A DNA stretch of 64,000 nt from Serilophus lunatus (Eukaryota > Chordata > Aves > Passeriformes > Eurylaimidae), in assembly GCA_013399895.1 (NCBI GenBank), contig VXBA01003715.1:1062757-1126756 (forward strand), written 5' to 3'. Positions 1 through 15,218 of the stretch are shown piece after piece; position 1 is the first letter of the stretch; every line of letters starts with the position of its first letter. Under the pieces are notes generated by a model. The model saw nothing but the letters and a program-made list of their open reading frames with translations. It ran no database searches and was not told where the DNA came from. Position numbers and translations under genes: made by a program.

Positions 1-3000
1 AATTGGAAAATGAACCAGAACTGTCAGAAGAGGAATAACCCGCCTAATCTACAAGGAACACAAACAACAACAATAATAATAAAACAAAAAATCTCAAAAA
101 AACCAACAAAAAAAACACCCCACACCCATCACAACAACATCCTCCTGCCCTCCCCTCAAAAAGAAAACAAAGCCCACAATTTATTTTAACAATACAGATA
201 CTCTGTGTATCAACCACAACACTCTTTTGACAGGGCATTCACTTATAGGAATTGGATTTCTCTCTCCTTGCTTTTTATGTGATAAGGTATCCACATGACA
301 GCAGCAGGAGCTTTATTGTTGAGTTCACGTGCTCATGCAGTTTTTCAATCCTGACAGCCTGCAAGTACACCAAAGCCATATTAAAACCTAAGATAACACC
401 TGTGATGCTTAAAAGGGAAAGCTCAAGAAGAACCCAAAGCTTCTTCCTCTGGCTAAAATTAAAAGTGTCTCTTGCAATCAGCTGACTCTACTAGGTGCAA
501 ATTCTAAACCTCTCATGCTAAATATCGCCCAGCTTAGGCTGGAAGAAGCAGTTACCTATAGCAAGCTACCAGGCACAGCTGTCTGATAACAACCTGTCAT
601 CTGGAATTAAGGGCAAGTGTTTAAGACTTCCCATGAGAGGGGAAAAAAGAAAAAGCACAGAAAAGAAATGGACACAGGTTTATTTGCAATGAAAGCATCA
701 GTTGAGACCTCATTGAAATTTGGACAGTTTCAGCTTAACAGTCAACCCAGTTTTTGAGTGTTTCTTCATTTTTCACTCCAGGACTAGGAGCAGATTGCTC
801 AGCAGAATATGAAAGGGTTTATATGGAGTTGGAGAGGCCACTGGAAACCCAATGGTATTTTGCCTACACTGTTCTGCTGAGACATTTACAACCACCACAG
901 GACTTAGCTATGCCAGTTAATCTGTCTTAAAGTTAACTTTTCTTTTGGTGGCAAGCGTACCATTGCTGGGTCTGTACATGATGAGAGGCATCAGGTACCT
1001 GAATATGAGCTGGCTCATTTTAGCCCAAACACGAATATCAGCACACTCTCCAATCATCTGTTTTTACCATACACTGCAAAGCTGGCCAATTATTTTAAGT
1101 CCAGCACTTTTGTACTATTGTGCATGCTCTGTACTCTGACTCAACATTTTTAAAAAACTGCCAGAAATTTCCCCCCAATTATCTTGAAGTGATACTTGTT
1201 AAACTTGTCAGTTTCTACCTTTCAAAGTATCACTGACTTTTATCCCTCAGCAATAAAATGAAATATTTTTAAGTTAAAAAGAGAAAGTTAATCTTCCTGC
1301 TGCCTCAACACATGGTGGGTGGCAGAAGCAAGGGAGCAGGAGAAAGAGAAAGGCAAGCAGTGCTAGATGCCTCAATTGCATCGTATTCCATCCCGTAAAT
1401 TTTGTGCATTTCACTTTCAGATGAAGTCTGATAAACTTCTCTGCCTTCTCAAAGTTTTGACTTGGGCAAAACTAAGAGAAGACAAATGAGGATAAAAATA
1501 AAGTTGCAGACAAAGTACTTTATGTTTTAGAAGGACATAAGTCCTTTTGATGTAGATAACTCCTACAGAAAAGCACAGCTGCTGTCTCCAAAAGTTACAA
1601 AATCTATGTTCATCCAAACTCTAGCAACACAAGAAGAGGCCTCAAACATTTAATCTAGCGATTTCATTTTTATCTTGATGAGCTGACACCACATAATTCA
1701 TTAGCACAAAATTATTAAGTTAAATAAACTATGTCTCAAGAATTAACTGTATCATCTTACTGCCTGTCTAAAGAAGCATTATATAATAGATCAAATTTGG
1801 ATTTCTATTAATATGAAAAAAACCAAACAGATCCAACATCAGAAAAAATAACACTATTTTTGTACGTTTTGCATCCAAACCACAAGCCAGCAAGCACTAG
1901 AATTTTTTCCAAGACTAATAAAAGTTAAGTTACTTTGCGGTCTTTGGTTACTGGATTAGAACCAGATACTCTGCTTTAAAACTTTTGTCTTTACGTAGCA
2001 GGTTTTACAATTTAAATCAGACAGCAAATGCAGACGAATATTTAGACATTTGCAAGTGAGTTTTGAACAGCACTGCTCAGCACCCATCCAGCTAGGTCTG
2101 AACTGCCCCTGAGCCACTCCACAAAAGCACATTTTCTCCATGATTCACTTGTGTCATTTTCTCCCACCTCCTCTCCAGCTTAACTGCACCCAGTAGAACC
2201 CATTTTGGCCACTTGTTAGAACAACTGAAGCGGGATTATCTAGAGGGAAGCTTCATATCAAATGACCTTGTATTTTCACATTTTAGTGGCATTCTTTTGT
2301 GCTTCAGACAGCAAGGGAAGATGGAATGGCCCTCTCTAAAATCATAACTAAAAAATGGTATTGAACAGGCAAAATAAATAACAAATATACTATCCCTTGC
2401 TACATCATCAACAGATGATGATGTCTTTTGCAGACCTTGTAAGCAGAAGCAGGCCACTACACCTAGATGCACAAATCTGTCATTTGTGTCTTCTATAACA
2501 CAAGATAACCCTTGCAAAGCTGAGCAAAGGGGCCTTGTAAGATGAAACTCAAGATCTTTTTCCAGACTTGCCCAGGGAAAGTCAGTGACCCACATGATCA
2601 CACCCATTACTCTTCTGATTTATTCTTATGAAATAAACTTCATGGGGATAATGAGGAAAAACCCAGTAAAGACCAGAAATTCAAGCTAGTGCATTTAGAT
2701 GAGCTATCATAACACTGTGTGGAGGAGATGACCTAAAACTGAAAATTCAATGCTTATTTCAACCTATTCCTAATGCTACCTAATGATGCCTTTGCTTTCA
2801 CTGACATTTTCGTGACCTTCTTCAAATCCCTCTGATTTGCAGTTGCCATCCATGTACCATTTTTGATTCTTTCACTCTTGCTTTTATAGTCACAGTAACA
2901 CATTTCCTCTAGTTTATTCAGTTTTCTATGTTAAGAACGGCAAAGAAGTCTTTCCACTTGGGAGAAGAAACTAATGTCTAGTTAAATATCCCTCAAGCTC

Positions 3001-6000
3001 CCAGTTTACTTTCTCGTTAATTTTGAGTTAGGCATTTGATCCCAAGGTAATAACAACCATCCCAGCTTCTATTAAAGTTAGTGAAAACTAAGTCATTCAG
3101 TTCTCAACAGGGAACTGTGTCTTAACCAGTTCACCTATTTGGAGATCATTTCTGTACAAGAGTTAGAGAAGGTGCTACTGTCTGCAGGTAGTAACTCCCA
3201 CAAAGGGCAAGAAGGTTGAGATTTGCTGCTTCTTTAAAGTGCCCTAAAATAAACAAAGCCCTTTGTTCCTTCCCCTTGTAGTAACAGGAGTGACCAGATG
3301 GGAAAAATCAAACAAAGGTTTTCCTGATTATATCCATTTCATTATAAACAGCTGTTTTTCTCAGAGTCATTGCTAGATCTTGCACAATTTCTTGATGACC
3401 TTAAGCATAAAAGCCTACCAATAATCATTTTTATATCTACTTACATAAGTTGCTTTTAAGTCTTCATATTGTTAGTTTGCATTCATTCAACAGTTAAAAA
3501 CAACCAGCAATTTAACAGACAAGATGATCTCTCCAACTAACACATCTTACAGGTTTTATCAGTTTGCAAATTCACAGAGCAGCCTCCCAGGGACCAACAC
3601 TTACATGTCTCACAATAAAAACAAACAACATCTGCAGACCTCAGAAGATACTTAGTAAACAAAACAAGGTGTGTGCCGACTGCAGTATTAGCATAAACAG
3701 ATAGCACTCAAATAATTTTTTCCCATACTTTAGAAGTCAAAACTATTTCCAGATTCTCTGGAACACTACACAACCTGAATCTCCGCTCAAAGTCACCTCA
3801 ATGCTGGGAGATCAGCCCCTAAAAGAACCGGTACCTTTCCAAATAAAAAAAATAGCAATTTGACATAGTCGCAGAACCAGATACTAACGAGGCTGTTTGT
3901 TATTAGCTTGGAAAATAAGAAACATCAGCAATAAACTTGCCAGCTCTTAGGCTCACTGCAACCCCAGAGAGTAGGAGAGAGCTGAGAATAATTGGCAGAG
4001 CCTCCCAGCATTGAAGCCGAGGGTGTGAGAAAGAAGAGGAAGTGGAAAGCGAAAGGGCGATGGTTCCCTAGCCCCTTCCAAGACTTTCGTCTGCAAAGCA
4101 TCTCTAAGCATTAGTAAACCCATGAGGATATGCTGCTAACAAACAGTTTGTGTCCGTGTCTGCGACGTGTGTGTGACTAAACAGGTCCTGATGCACAACG
4201 GCAGGCAGCTGACTCGAATCAAAAACTTCAGTCTCATCAATATTAGTGGTTGCCACATCTAAGTTGTGTTAAGTAACAGTATGACAAATGTTCAATTCTA
4301 TTTTTATGTTCATTTAATCTTTAAAAATCAAGTAGCAAATTAAAAAAGTCTTAAGAACTTAATTGGTTTTGAACATTGAGCATAACCTGTACTAAGGATT
4401 TTTGAAGGAAGATGTGAAATAAAAACAAATTTAAATTTTAAAAATGTGTTTGGAAACATTGCAGCCGCTTTTCTTTCTAGTATTTCACATGTAACTATTT
4501 GTGGTTTAGCTAGGAATTTTTAATATTCATTTGATTCAATGAACAGATGCCAAAGCTTCATTTTAAAAATCTGTTTAAGAGTTTAATTTATTTCTGAAAA
4601 GGAGCTAATAGGTTTTAAATATCTAACTCTTTTTCAGCAAAAAAGCCAAGAAACAAAACTCAGCCAAAGGTCAGGCTTATTAAACACATATATCTACGAA
4701 ATTTAGATCAAAACAGTGCTCCCTGCAATTAAAACGTTTTCCACATTTCCCACTGGGCTCAAAATTCAATCGTTTTGCTATTGGGACAGAGGGCAAAAAT
4801 AAGCTGTTTTCTAAAACTGTAAGATTAGAAACATCCAGATGTACGTCTTCTGAACTACGTAGAGCCACACCAAACATATGCATGCTTTGGAGAGGTCATC
4901 CCCATTCCTCTAACCTAGTTTACTCATACGAGCAAGACGTGAGATACAAGCAGTTATCTGATCCAAAAGTCAGGAAACCGGCAATTCCCCGTTACACCCT
5001 AAGCCCAAACCAGATGCCTGAGCCTGCATTCCAGCAGCTTCCTCAGCCCCTGCGGGACTGGACCAGCGCAGCACCACCCTGAACTCTGCTGGAGACCTCT
5101 GGGGGTCCCCTGTCATGTCACCTCCCACCACCACCAGCTTCTGCTGATGCTCCCCTTCCCAGCGCTGAAAGGAACTTTACAGCTCACTCCCAGGCTGACT
5201 GAGAGGGTAAACAAAGAATCCTAGAGAAAACTGGAACTCCGCAGAAGGAGGGCAAACATTACTGCCAAAAACAAGTTCTCCTGGAATTATGATGCCTAAG
5301 ACACAGGTGTCTGAGTCCAGACTGTTCCTCAGCCACGAGCTGCTTGGCTTTGACAAAAATCTCAGCATATCAATGGCATTATACAAACTCAGCTCCCTGG
5401 CCAGGATTTTCAATCTCTCTTTGCATGCAGATGTATTTTGAGGGGTTTTTTAATATTATGTTTGAGGTTAGCTATTTAATCAGTATACTGTTGGACAAAG
5501 CAATGCATCTCTCACCACTTTTTAAAATCTAATTATTTTTCTGGACCAGTCTCTCAGTTACTTTGCACAAATCAGGCCACCCAATTTGCAGGTATAAGCA
5601 CTTGAACACTAGAGATGGAGGCACTCTTGACAATAAAAAATTTTGTTCAAATCTGTCAGACTAAGTAGGTCACATAGATAAAGGAATGTAAGAATCCTGG
5701 ACTAACAGTTCTGTAAAAACAGATGATAAATCTCCTTAAATGTGTTATTTATTAGAAATAAGTAACTTCTGAAATTTGAGTATTTATTCACAAGTTCCTT
5801 AAACTACAAAAACAAAGTCTTCTCTACAGTAAAGAGCTAAAATTTCTTTCCCTACATAGACTACAACAATCATTTTGTTGTAAGAAAATAATCAGTGATT
5901 TAAAATAAACTACTCTCGGTTCCTGAGGCTCCCACTAGTTGTACAGCTAAAAAAACAGGCGTGTAAAGAGTACAAAATACATTTAATGCACCAATTTGCA

Positions 6001-9000
6001 TTTGCCATCTCAGTTACTCTCTCTGGAGATGAGCTTTTCTCCACTTCTCAAATCAGAGACACAGATGACCAGCTTCATTTCTCACATTTTTCTTCCTCTC
6101 TCTTCCCAAAACAACTCTCACCTTTTGTAACAGCACTATCCAGTCTTTCACAAAGCCATATAGAATTCAATTCAGTAGATACTTAGATCAAGTCACAGCT
6201 GTCCACAGCACCTTAAGTACCTTCATGTGTCTGAATACCAAGAATATTCTGTTTAACCTGTTACTCAAAATGTAGTAAACTGGAACCAAGAGATATAATA
6301 ATGGCAGTCTGCACACTGCCTTTTGAAATTAATGCACTCCCAAGGAATATACAAGCATTTCCTTCTCTACTATGATGCTATGATGACAATAGTGCTTTAT
6401 CTTGTGTTATTCTCAGGTGGCCATTTGTTTAATTTAGAGGCTCTACTGGAAAAAATCCCGTCATTCTCATCAAGCTCTCAGTCACATCCTTCCCTCAGGC
6501 AAAGTCAATTTGCTACGCTTGCTTCAGCTCACAAAATAAACACTAAACACACCTCAGGTAAGGATGTAATCTAGAACTTGCCTCTATAAAATGAGTCAGT
6601 TTCATTTTGTATTACATGTTTATACTACAACTCTGTTGATGCATATAAAGGAAAAGGTATACTTCCTGTACAAAATCTGTCATTTGACATGTAGCATCAA
6701 CTACTTTATTCAGGTTTCTCCAACTAGCAGTTATTTTCCATCCAATTAAAAGAACACGGTATTTAATCTATGGACCATTCTAACATATCAAACAAAAGTC
6801 GTTTGTGATCAGTGAGAAAATTCGCAGAGAATGCATACAGCATAATCATTTTGCATTAAGTGTGAAATTCCAGATCATTAATCCCTTAAGAATCAAGTCT
6901 ACCACACAGCTCCCCTGGACAGAGCTTCAGACCGGTCTTTCTTATCCACATTAAGAGCAAATTGGCTGATCACCTAAGGAAGCAGCCTGCCTACTGGGAA
7001 AACAAAAGGGAAGAAAGTTCTCTGTTGTCAACCACGCATACAAGCATCAGCCTCTTCACAGACAAAAGCAGCGTTGCAAGGCAATAAATACTGTTTTTTA
7101 TAATTTACACCGATTATGAGTAAACGTAATGGCAAAGATAATTTCACTCCTCAACGATTCAACAGCCAGTTCACTTGCTGTATGAAGAGTCAGGAAGTGA
7201 AGGAGTTGTTATCCACAAGCAAGATAAAATTGAAAAGCAAACACCCTTGAAATACGGTTTCACAACAAAAGAAATTTATATTCTGAGTTGGAATTGAATG
7301 CGTGACCAGTTTTTTACATATACATGAAATCCTTAATAGCAGTCTATTTTCAATTATATTTCAGAGATGGGCTATTTCTGGTTTCCCATTACAACCTGCG
7401 TTAAAAATGTTCTGGTGAGCCTGGGGCCAAGATATCACCTCTTCCTACATGGAATAGATTGCATGGTGATAACTACACATACTTTTTTGAGTCCTGTTTA
7501 ATCACTAACTCACACAGAGAAACTGTTTCTAGTCTTAACTCATTCAACCTCCTGTTATTGAGACTGTTGAGCTACATGATTGTTAAAGAATGAGGTGCAT
7601 TTGGAACCAAAAGAGTTATTTTAAGTCAAAGAAAAACACTGGCACAGGAATAGGCAGTTGTAGATACAGTGATTGATACATGTTGAAAATCAGTGTTTAA
7701 TCCCTCTAGTCCTGCATCCTCAGGTCTCTTTACAAAACCATCCTAGTGCTGGCAGCAGCCAAGACATTGGCCACATCCATATATAGCAAATTTCGTTTCA
7801 CAACTACTGTAGACTTATGACTTTGTACAGTGCTTTTCTGTGCCTATTTCAGCTGAATTCAGGATGGAGTATTTTTCATATCTTACTCATCTTTCTGCTA
7901 CAAATGTGTGTGCAAACTCTGAATTGCAACACACTGATTTTTACTGGTAGTATTTGAAGGCTGAAATATGCTTGTGCTGGGATTAGGTTCTAAGTGAATG
8001 AAGATACACGTCAGTGCTAGAATTAGGTTGTGAAGCACAGTCAACCCCACTGGTGAGAAAGGTCTAACAGGTTAGATAAGCTAAAGAGTAGGACCAATAG
8101 GTCAGGCAAGTAGTTATTTTTCTCCTATCTGAAATTGCATAACTGCTTGGGGGTACTGAAATATAATTAAAAAGACAAGGAAGAAAACTCAAAACAATAA
8201 ATTAACAAAGCTGTTTTCAGCACCATGTTTAGATATTACCTAGTAAGCCTGGAGTGAAGACACACACCAAATAAAGAACATTAATATTGACCAGCTGCCC
8301 TAGCTCTGTGCATCTTACACATTGAAAGAAAAAAAGACTGCTGGACAAAGAGAGCCTATGATCATGTATGTAAAGATCACAACTTATGCTGCATCTTAGA
8401 AGTAAGACTAGAGAGAGGCAGCCTAAATACTAACTTCTGAGTGCTTACCTTTGAATTCACTCTACTTTTTTTACTACTGCAATGCAACTCATGTACAAAT
8501 ATTCCATAAATTTAAAAGCCTCTGATGAATGTAATACCTATGACATTTTATTAGAATGTCCACAAGTGAACATTGCTAGATCTTGTTTGAATGGCAGAAT
8601 TTGCACACAGAAATGTGAAGTATTCAATAAGACCTAACAACTGCAAGAAATCTGATAAGCCCTAAAACTGCAAGCTAAATTAGGCAAATGATTCATTCTT
8701 TGTACTGCCTTTGACAGCAATTCCTACAAGCAAACACATAGCCTCCCAAATTATTTCTGTATGAAGTGCTCCTAATCCTAAGAAAAACCTTCACAAATAA
8801 GCATACATTTTCCAAGTTGCTCTGAAATGACAGCTGACCTGTATAGAACAGGTAGTTTACATATTTAGAAATGTATATAGGAGCTACCGAAGAAATCATC
8901 AATTCTACAATCATTTTGGTTCATGAAGGACAAAAGTGTTACTCAGAAGAGGATGAGAAAACACAGTCTGGATTGCCAGAACTTAGGCAACTACTTTTTT

Positions 9001-11499
9001 ATAACAAGGGGTTCCGAAAAATCCTACTCCAGGCAACTCTAAAAGCTGACTTCAGGCTTTAGGTAAAGGGATCAGAAATGTTATGTGCAAATAATCAACC
9101 TCAAACAGCTTTACTAGTTAGAAAAGACAGAGTTGTGCTTTAGGCAACTGGCAGTAGAAAGAATAGCTGACGAAATACGTACCTTCGATGCATTTTATGT
9201 CCCATTTTGTAACAAGTCATTTTATGGATCAGTTAGCATATGAAACCACTTTTATGCTTTATGGAAACAGATTGCAGTAGGCACTACATACCTTCTGATT
9301 TACATGCTTTGGTCCTTATTCACAGTATAGAGGAGTGGAAAACCACAATCTCAAGAAAATTTTTACATAAAGATGATTACATAGACCAAAAAGCTCCTGA
9401 TCGAGCAGACCAAGGTAGTTGGACAATCCAAAGTCTCTGTTACAAAGCTCCACAATCCAACTCACACAAGGACTCCTGGCCTCATCTCTCAGATGATGAA
9501 TTTGACAGACTGAATGCCCTGCTCTGCTGTTTAAAGACTTCTACAAAAATCTTGCATCTTTTACTAGTTCACACTCATGCACTAGTCATCATCCAACATA
9601 TGCAGCAGCTGGATAAACAGAGACTTCTTTTGAATTGTAATGAAAACCACTACTGGCCATCACAGCTCACTTGATATGGAACGAATAATAGTTGTAAATG
9701 TCAGGCATCAAAGGAGTCTAAGCACAGAATCCAGCCTGAGCTCTGGCATTTATGCCTCTTAAGACATATTGAACATGGAAATACTTCACATTTTTCCACA
9801 TGTAAGACTTCTAATACCTGTGCTGCAGACCTGACTAAAACACAACCCAAAAATAATATTAGCCCTGAATGGAGAGTTAGGAGTTTTTGTTTTGTTTTTC
9901 ATGAGGAAGCAATAACCCTCCTTAAAAGGAATGTGTTCTCTTCCCATTTCCTTTTTCTGAGGTTCACTAAAATACCTAATGGACAATTATGAGTACTTGA
10001 CTTCAACCACTTCACTCTCAGTTCCTCCTAAAGGCTGCTTCTGGACAGAAGCCAGAGAAACCATGTTCTGGTCTTTATGGTCCTTCTTATCATCCCCTTC
10101 TGCCTCACAAAACATGTCCCTAACAGAACCAAAATGTGTAAAGTAGTTGTGAAACTATACAAGCCCATCTAATGATAACAACACATGAAGCCAATGACCA
10201 AGGCAAGTCAGGATACAATTCCTTTTTGCTTTTTGTATAGCATGCATCAATCAGATGCATTATGTTCATCCTCCCCTGCATTAAAAAAAAATAAATTAAA
10301 AAATCATGCCACACAACCAAACTGAGCTCAGCAAAACACTAGGTCCTGTTAGTGTTTGTAAGAACTAAAATGCAGTGAAAAGCCACAGCTAAGCAAAGGG
10401 CTGTGGACACCTGCAAGATGTACAGTGAATTAGAGAGCAAAATCCAAAGCACTAGCACGGCCCATGTAAAGGAATATGGATAACTGTCAACAGAAGTAAG
10501 GAAAGAAAAGCAAGCATGGAACCTCAGATCAGGCGGCTACTGATGTATCATCCAGAAAGTCCTTGAACTGCCTGACAGAAAGCTACACAGCCATAAATTT
10601 CTTAGGAATATGTCTACAGAAAGACACAAAGAATGGAACAGCCAGCCTTGGTTGCAATATGGATCTGCAGAAGACCACCAGGAGTAAACGGCCACCAACT
10701 GGACTTAACAGTTACTAATCACCAGTCTTCGTGTCCAGTCTGCTTTCCATCTGTCCAGCAGACCTCAGTAGATTGCGTTCCATTTTGTTTTAAAGAACAC
10801 AATGGGAGACAACATCAAAAAATCAAGGCAAAGGACATTCACTGTAATCCTCTCAGCCACTAAGCCAGGTATCTCACCATATAAGGCAAACGTTAGTCAG
10901 CCAAAATTTGCCCTTCAAAAATTCAACCTCCTTGTTCTTCATATAGCTTCAAACAACTTCCAGAATAATCTATTTCTGTCATAATTTTCCTGTGGAGTAA
11001 GGTTAGGCCGATTCCCTGGGGCTCCTGTTGTCCCTTTGTGAGGGTGTCCCTTTGTGTTTGATGTTCACCCAAATCCATCCATGGTCAAACTTTCCCAATC
11101 ACGATGACCTTTCAATGACACACAGCATCAGTCATTTCTCTCAGGATCTCAGATGCTCCCTATCACATTCCCTGGACTTGTGCATGTACGTTTTTATTTA
11201 AAAAGTCCTTCAATTAATCTTCTCCCATTATGGATAGTATTTTATTTCACTCCTTCAAACAGCGTCAATAGGAACAGGAAACTGAATCCAGGCCTGAGAG
11301 AAGACCTTATCTGAAGCAAAGAAGGCAATGAACAGCTCAGTGTTTTCCATGTCCTTGATCACTACATCCTCCGCTCCATTCAGCAGAAGGTCCACATTTT
11401 CCTTAGTCTGCCTTGTACTTGCTGTGTAAGACTCCTTTGTTGCTACTTGCATCCCACATAGATCACTGAACTCCAGCTGAATTTTGGCCCTCCTAGTTA
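1..11499. other. Intronic stretch without recognised gene
   Basis: AT-rich non-coding DNA with frequent stops in all frames. Apart from an A/C-rich tract near the left end, I see no interspersed repeat here that I can name. The part from about 10980 to 11499 may belong to the old CR1 that follows, but the resemblance is too weak to place a boundary. Confidence 0.6.
58..140. repeat. A/C-rich low-complexity tract
   Basis: About 80 bases made almost only of A and C on the plus strand, with short CAA and TAA runs and A-runs broken by C. It reads as T/G-rich on the minus strand. The minus-strand open frame over it, a string of Phe, Leu, Val and Cys, is an artefact of this composition. Confidence 0.8.
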
Positions 11500-11890
11500 A
11501 CTGCTACATGCCCATGTAAAGTTTCTGTATCCCTACCAGACAGCCTGTTCATTCCTGTTGAGGAGACTGTCCCTGAAGACCAGCCAGTCTCCCTGGACCC
11601 CTGTTCTGCAGATCAACCTTACAGGATAACTCCTACCAGTTTCCTGAGCAAGCTGAAGTCTGCTCTCCTAAAATCCAATGTGGTGGTTCCATTATTATCT
11701 TTCTCTTCACTGACAATTTTAAATTTCACAGTTGCAGCTGCCACATCCATCGTCAACCCCATATCCATTCATTCTTCATTATTCATGAGTAGGTCTGAAG
11801 AACAGCTCTGCTAGTCAGTTTGTCCAGCACCTTTGTCAAAAGACTCAGAAACAATTATCAGGGGTATGAGGTGAAACTTCTATGCAACAG
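11500..11890 (-). mobile_element. Old, degraded CR1 LINE fragment (ORF2 region, antisense on plus strand)
   Basis: The plus strand here resembles the antisense of CR1 ORF2 upstream of the 3' end. Landmarks are CTGAAGTCTGCTCTCC and a following TCCAATGTGGTGGTTCC (11651-11690), then segments around 11745-11860 that run parallel to the CR1 antisense consensus as I recall it. No intact frame remains, so this is a decayed copy with its coding strand on minus, the same direction as LIMCH1. Both ends are uncertain, and the lower end may reach towards 11000. The call rests on remembered consensus and would need RepeatMasker. Confidence 0.6.
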
Positions 11891-14800
11891 TTTCATCTTA
11901 AAGAAAACCGCAGGATTACATTTGTTTTGCACAAGATCTGATGAGCTAACAGTCAGAAAGCACAACCAAAAATCAATGCTCTGCCTTTGCTCTTCTCTCA
12001 TGATGTACAGAAGAACCAGTTGTATGGAACACAGAGGATCCAACACAGACATTTCCCTTGAACAACTTCAGGCATGACTTCCATAAGGGTCCAATATACC
12101 TTTAGTGACCATCCAAATTCTTTGGAGGCAAAAGACCTTAATTTAAGTGCATCAGGAACATGCACTGATGTCAGTCTAGCTTCTCAGTATTCTTAAGAAA
12201 ATGGAAAATGAAGAAATGAAAGAGGCAGTCATGGAATTTGACAACATAGTCTTTGTTTATCATTTTGGGGATCTCAATCTCCGGTATACATGGAATTTTT
12301 AGACGGATTTGACTGTCACAAAGGGAAACAGAGTCCAGATGTCCAGTACTCAAAACAACAGTGCCAGTGTAGAGTTGCTGGAGAGACAGAGTGAAAGAAG
12401 TCTGTTATATTTATGTTCTGTTTGAGTATTAAAATGTGATTATCTGAAGAGAAAGCTGAATGTTTGGATTTTGACAACAGAAAGAAGGACTCTGGAAAAC
12501 TGGAGATTGCTAAAAAATTGCACTATGTCTAGACTAGTGTTCAAGTACTTTTTTTTTTTTTTAAGGTCAAGCATGGATCAAGGAAGGATAAAATATGGAG
12601 GTCATCTTCCATGAGAAGATCATCATCAGGAATCCTTTCCTCAGGCTTTTGAAGTGGCAGAGGTCTGAAAATTGCTTAGTAAGCCATCTCCTCTGCTTGG
12701 ACACTCATTCTGCCATGGGTAACACTGTCATGATTCAAAGATCCTACAGAAGGCTGCAGCATTTTAGATAGTTGGGTTTGGCCTTCATAGACAGCATGTT
12801 TAAGCTTCTTAGGTTTCTGCTGCCTGCAAAGCCATCTTATTCTTGGCTAGGAGCAGACAGTCTGAAGACATGCACACTCCTTTTCCAAAGTGGCTTCGTG
12901 ACTGCTCTTCTGCTAGTCTACAGTACAGACCATTCAGCTGAAGAGAGAAGTTTGCTGATATTATTTTTCAATCAATACCTTTCCCAACTAAATGCTGGCA
13001 TTCCTAGCCATCTTTTGAGCTTACTTTCTGAGTAAGAGAGCTGTATGAGTCGAAGGTGAGAAATGAAGCTTCATACCATACTCAGCAAGAAACACAGTAT
13101 AACACTGAATCCTCCAGCCTGAAGTACTAGACCCAACACACACATGCACCCCTCCAAAAGGACTTTCTTTATATTTCCCAAGCTACCTTCCTGCTACTAA
13201 AAGTCACTCTACACTTAAGGTTCAACTGGAAGTTGAAAGCAGACTGCACAGATAGCAGTGACAATTACTGAGAATTTCAAGAATGTATAATCTCTACTAA
13301 CACCTTGCAAAATAGTTGTTACTGCTAAGACCTAGAAATCCTTGCCAAAGAGGCTTAAAAATAAATAAATAAGAAACATTGGTCATGTGATGTGCATTTG
13401 CAAAGTTGCTGTGGGAATAACATGATTTTCCCTGTTTTCTGTCCTCGCAATGCACACTATAGCATTGTAAGAATTGTATCAGGCCCACAGAATCACTACA
13501 GTTTGGGTGCGACTCTGGAAAAGAAGTGTAGGAAGGAAAGACACTGAATGAACAGAAGAAGGACTGGAAAGCTCAATAACAATGCTCAATAATTCAGCTA
13601 GGTTCTAGAGCCTTACAGCAACAAAATCCTTGAGCAGAGCTGGCATTATTTTCCATATAGACACTTTACATGCTCTCCAGCATGTGATAGCAGTTCTGCA
13701 CGCCTTTGCTCTTTGCTGTGTGAAACAAATAATAATTTCCTTTAGGACAGAGTAACTTTGCAAATTATACTCTCCCTTCCTATTACAATACTGCACATGT
13801 GGGAATATTTGGTCATTAAAGTCATAGATTACAAGAGATAAAGCTCTGTACACCTATGAAGTTCTATTTATAATGACGAGGACACAACTGTTCAAAAGAC
13901 ACGTAACACTCTTAAGACATTTTTCCTCAAGAGCTTACTTCTACCCATTGATGGTTCTTCATTCCTTATCTCACACAAACACCTTTAGCATACGTTATTA
14001 GCAATTTGTGAAACTCTCCAGACCCATTTCCAAGCACAAACATCCATAGCAAATAGTTCTAAATGTGCAGCCATAAAACTCACAGAAAACGTGGTACAAA
14101 GGGATTAATACACAGGCATCAAAAGGAGTTGAAAGGCCACCAAGAAGAAAGGAACTCAAGAAAAACATTTCCCTTGGTCCAAAAACAGGAAGGACTTTCA
14201 CAACAGATAATCAACAACTGTTATCACTAATTACTGAAAGTCAGACAAATAACATATTTATGGTATTTCATCTTACAAATTATGTTCTCTCTGTTCAATT
14301 TCATCTACATTCACTCTGTAATATGAAACAAGTTGTACCTTTGGGCCAAAGTAAGCATTCACAACCAGGAGAAAGAGAATCAGTCCTATTTAAGCTACAC
14401 GATACTGAAAACTCTTTCCATTATTGTGGAAAAACTAATAGGACTAGAGATTTTTTAAGAAAGAAACAATAATGTTGCAATTTCCTTTACTAGGTGAAAG
14501 GATTGCTTCTTGCATCAGAATAGAATTTTCTGAGACATCTTTTCAATTTAATTATGACCATAACATTTTCCTGGCTTATACAGGCATTCTGATGTCATTA
14601 TGTAGTCAGTTGCCCTTTTTTTTCATTTAGTTAACATCAACCAAAATGTTTTGAGGTTGTTATATGACCAAAATGCACATATGGCATAAGAGAAGGCTTC
14701 ATGTACGTGCATTAAGACTGTAAGAAAATTAAAATAATTTATAGTTAAGAAATTCATGCAGTGCCATTCAGAAATGAAAAATCTAAATCAGTTTTAGAGA

Positions 14801-15190
14801 AAAAGCAAAGTTAAAAATCTCCTAGTTCCTAAACCTGATATCAGTATAAGGGACAAAAATAAAACACCAAAGTTCAAACACAGTAAGTCACTAAATGCAG
14901 AACTTGAAAACCATCAAAGTTCCACTAATTATATTATGTACACTATACACAGAAAACGTTAAAAATATTTTGATGGCTAGCTAGCAATGCAACCAACATA
15001 TCTGTCTCATAGTCTTAATGACTTCTATAAAATTGCAAAAACAAGCTATGCCAATGTCTGTCCAAATACAAATCAATAGAAAGTCAAAATAGAACATGTC
15101 AATTTGGATTTAATAGGATAAGATAAAAATATCCACTTTACAGTAAACACAATTCCTTATTTTTACCCCCTGTGAAAATGTAAGGTGACT

Positions 15191-15218
15191 CAAAAAAATA
15201 ACAAAAACAAAAACAAAA
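15191..15218. repeat. A-rich (CAAAAA)-like tract
   Basis: An A-rich run punctuated by single C bases on the plus strand, similar in style to the other A/C tracts in the window. Confidence 0.7.

Noticed and set aside
9240..9674. 144-codon open frame on plus, among the longest outside repeats and the CpG island.
   Set aside because: No domain or family I recognise, no splice or promoter context, and one frame of this length is plausible by chance in 64 kb. Conservation of the reading frame would be needed to revive it.
13485..13530. CACAGAATCACTACAG, similar to the start of an antisense CR1 3' end.
   Set aside because: The resemblance stops after about 20 bases, so it does not support an element.
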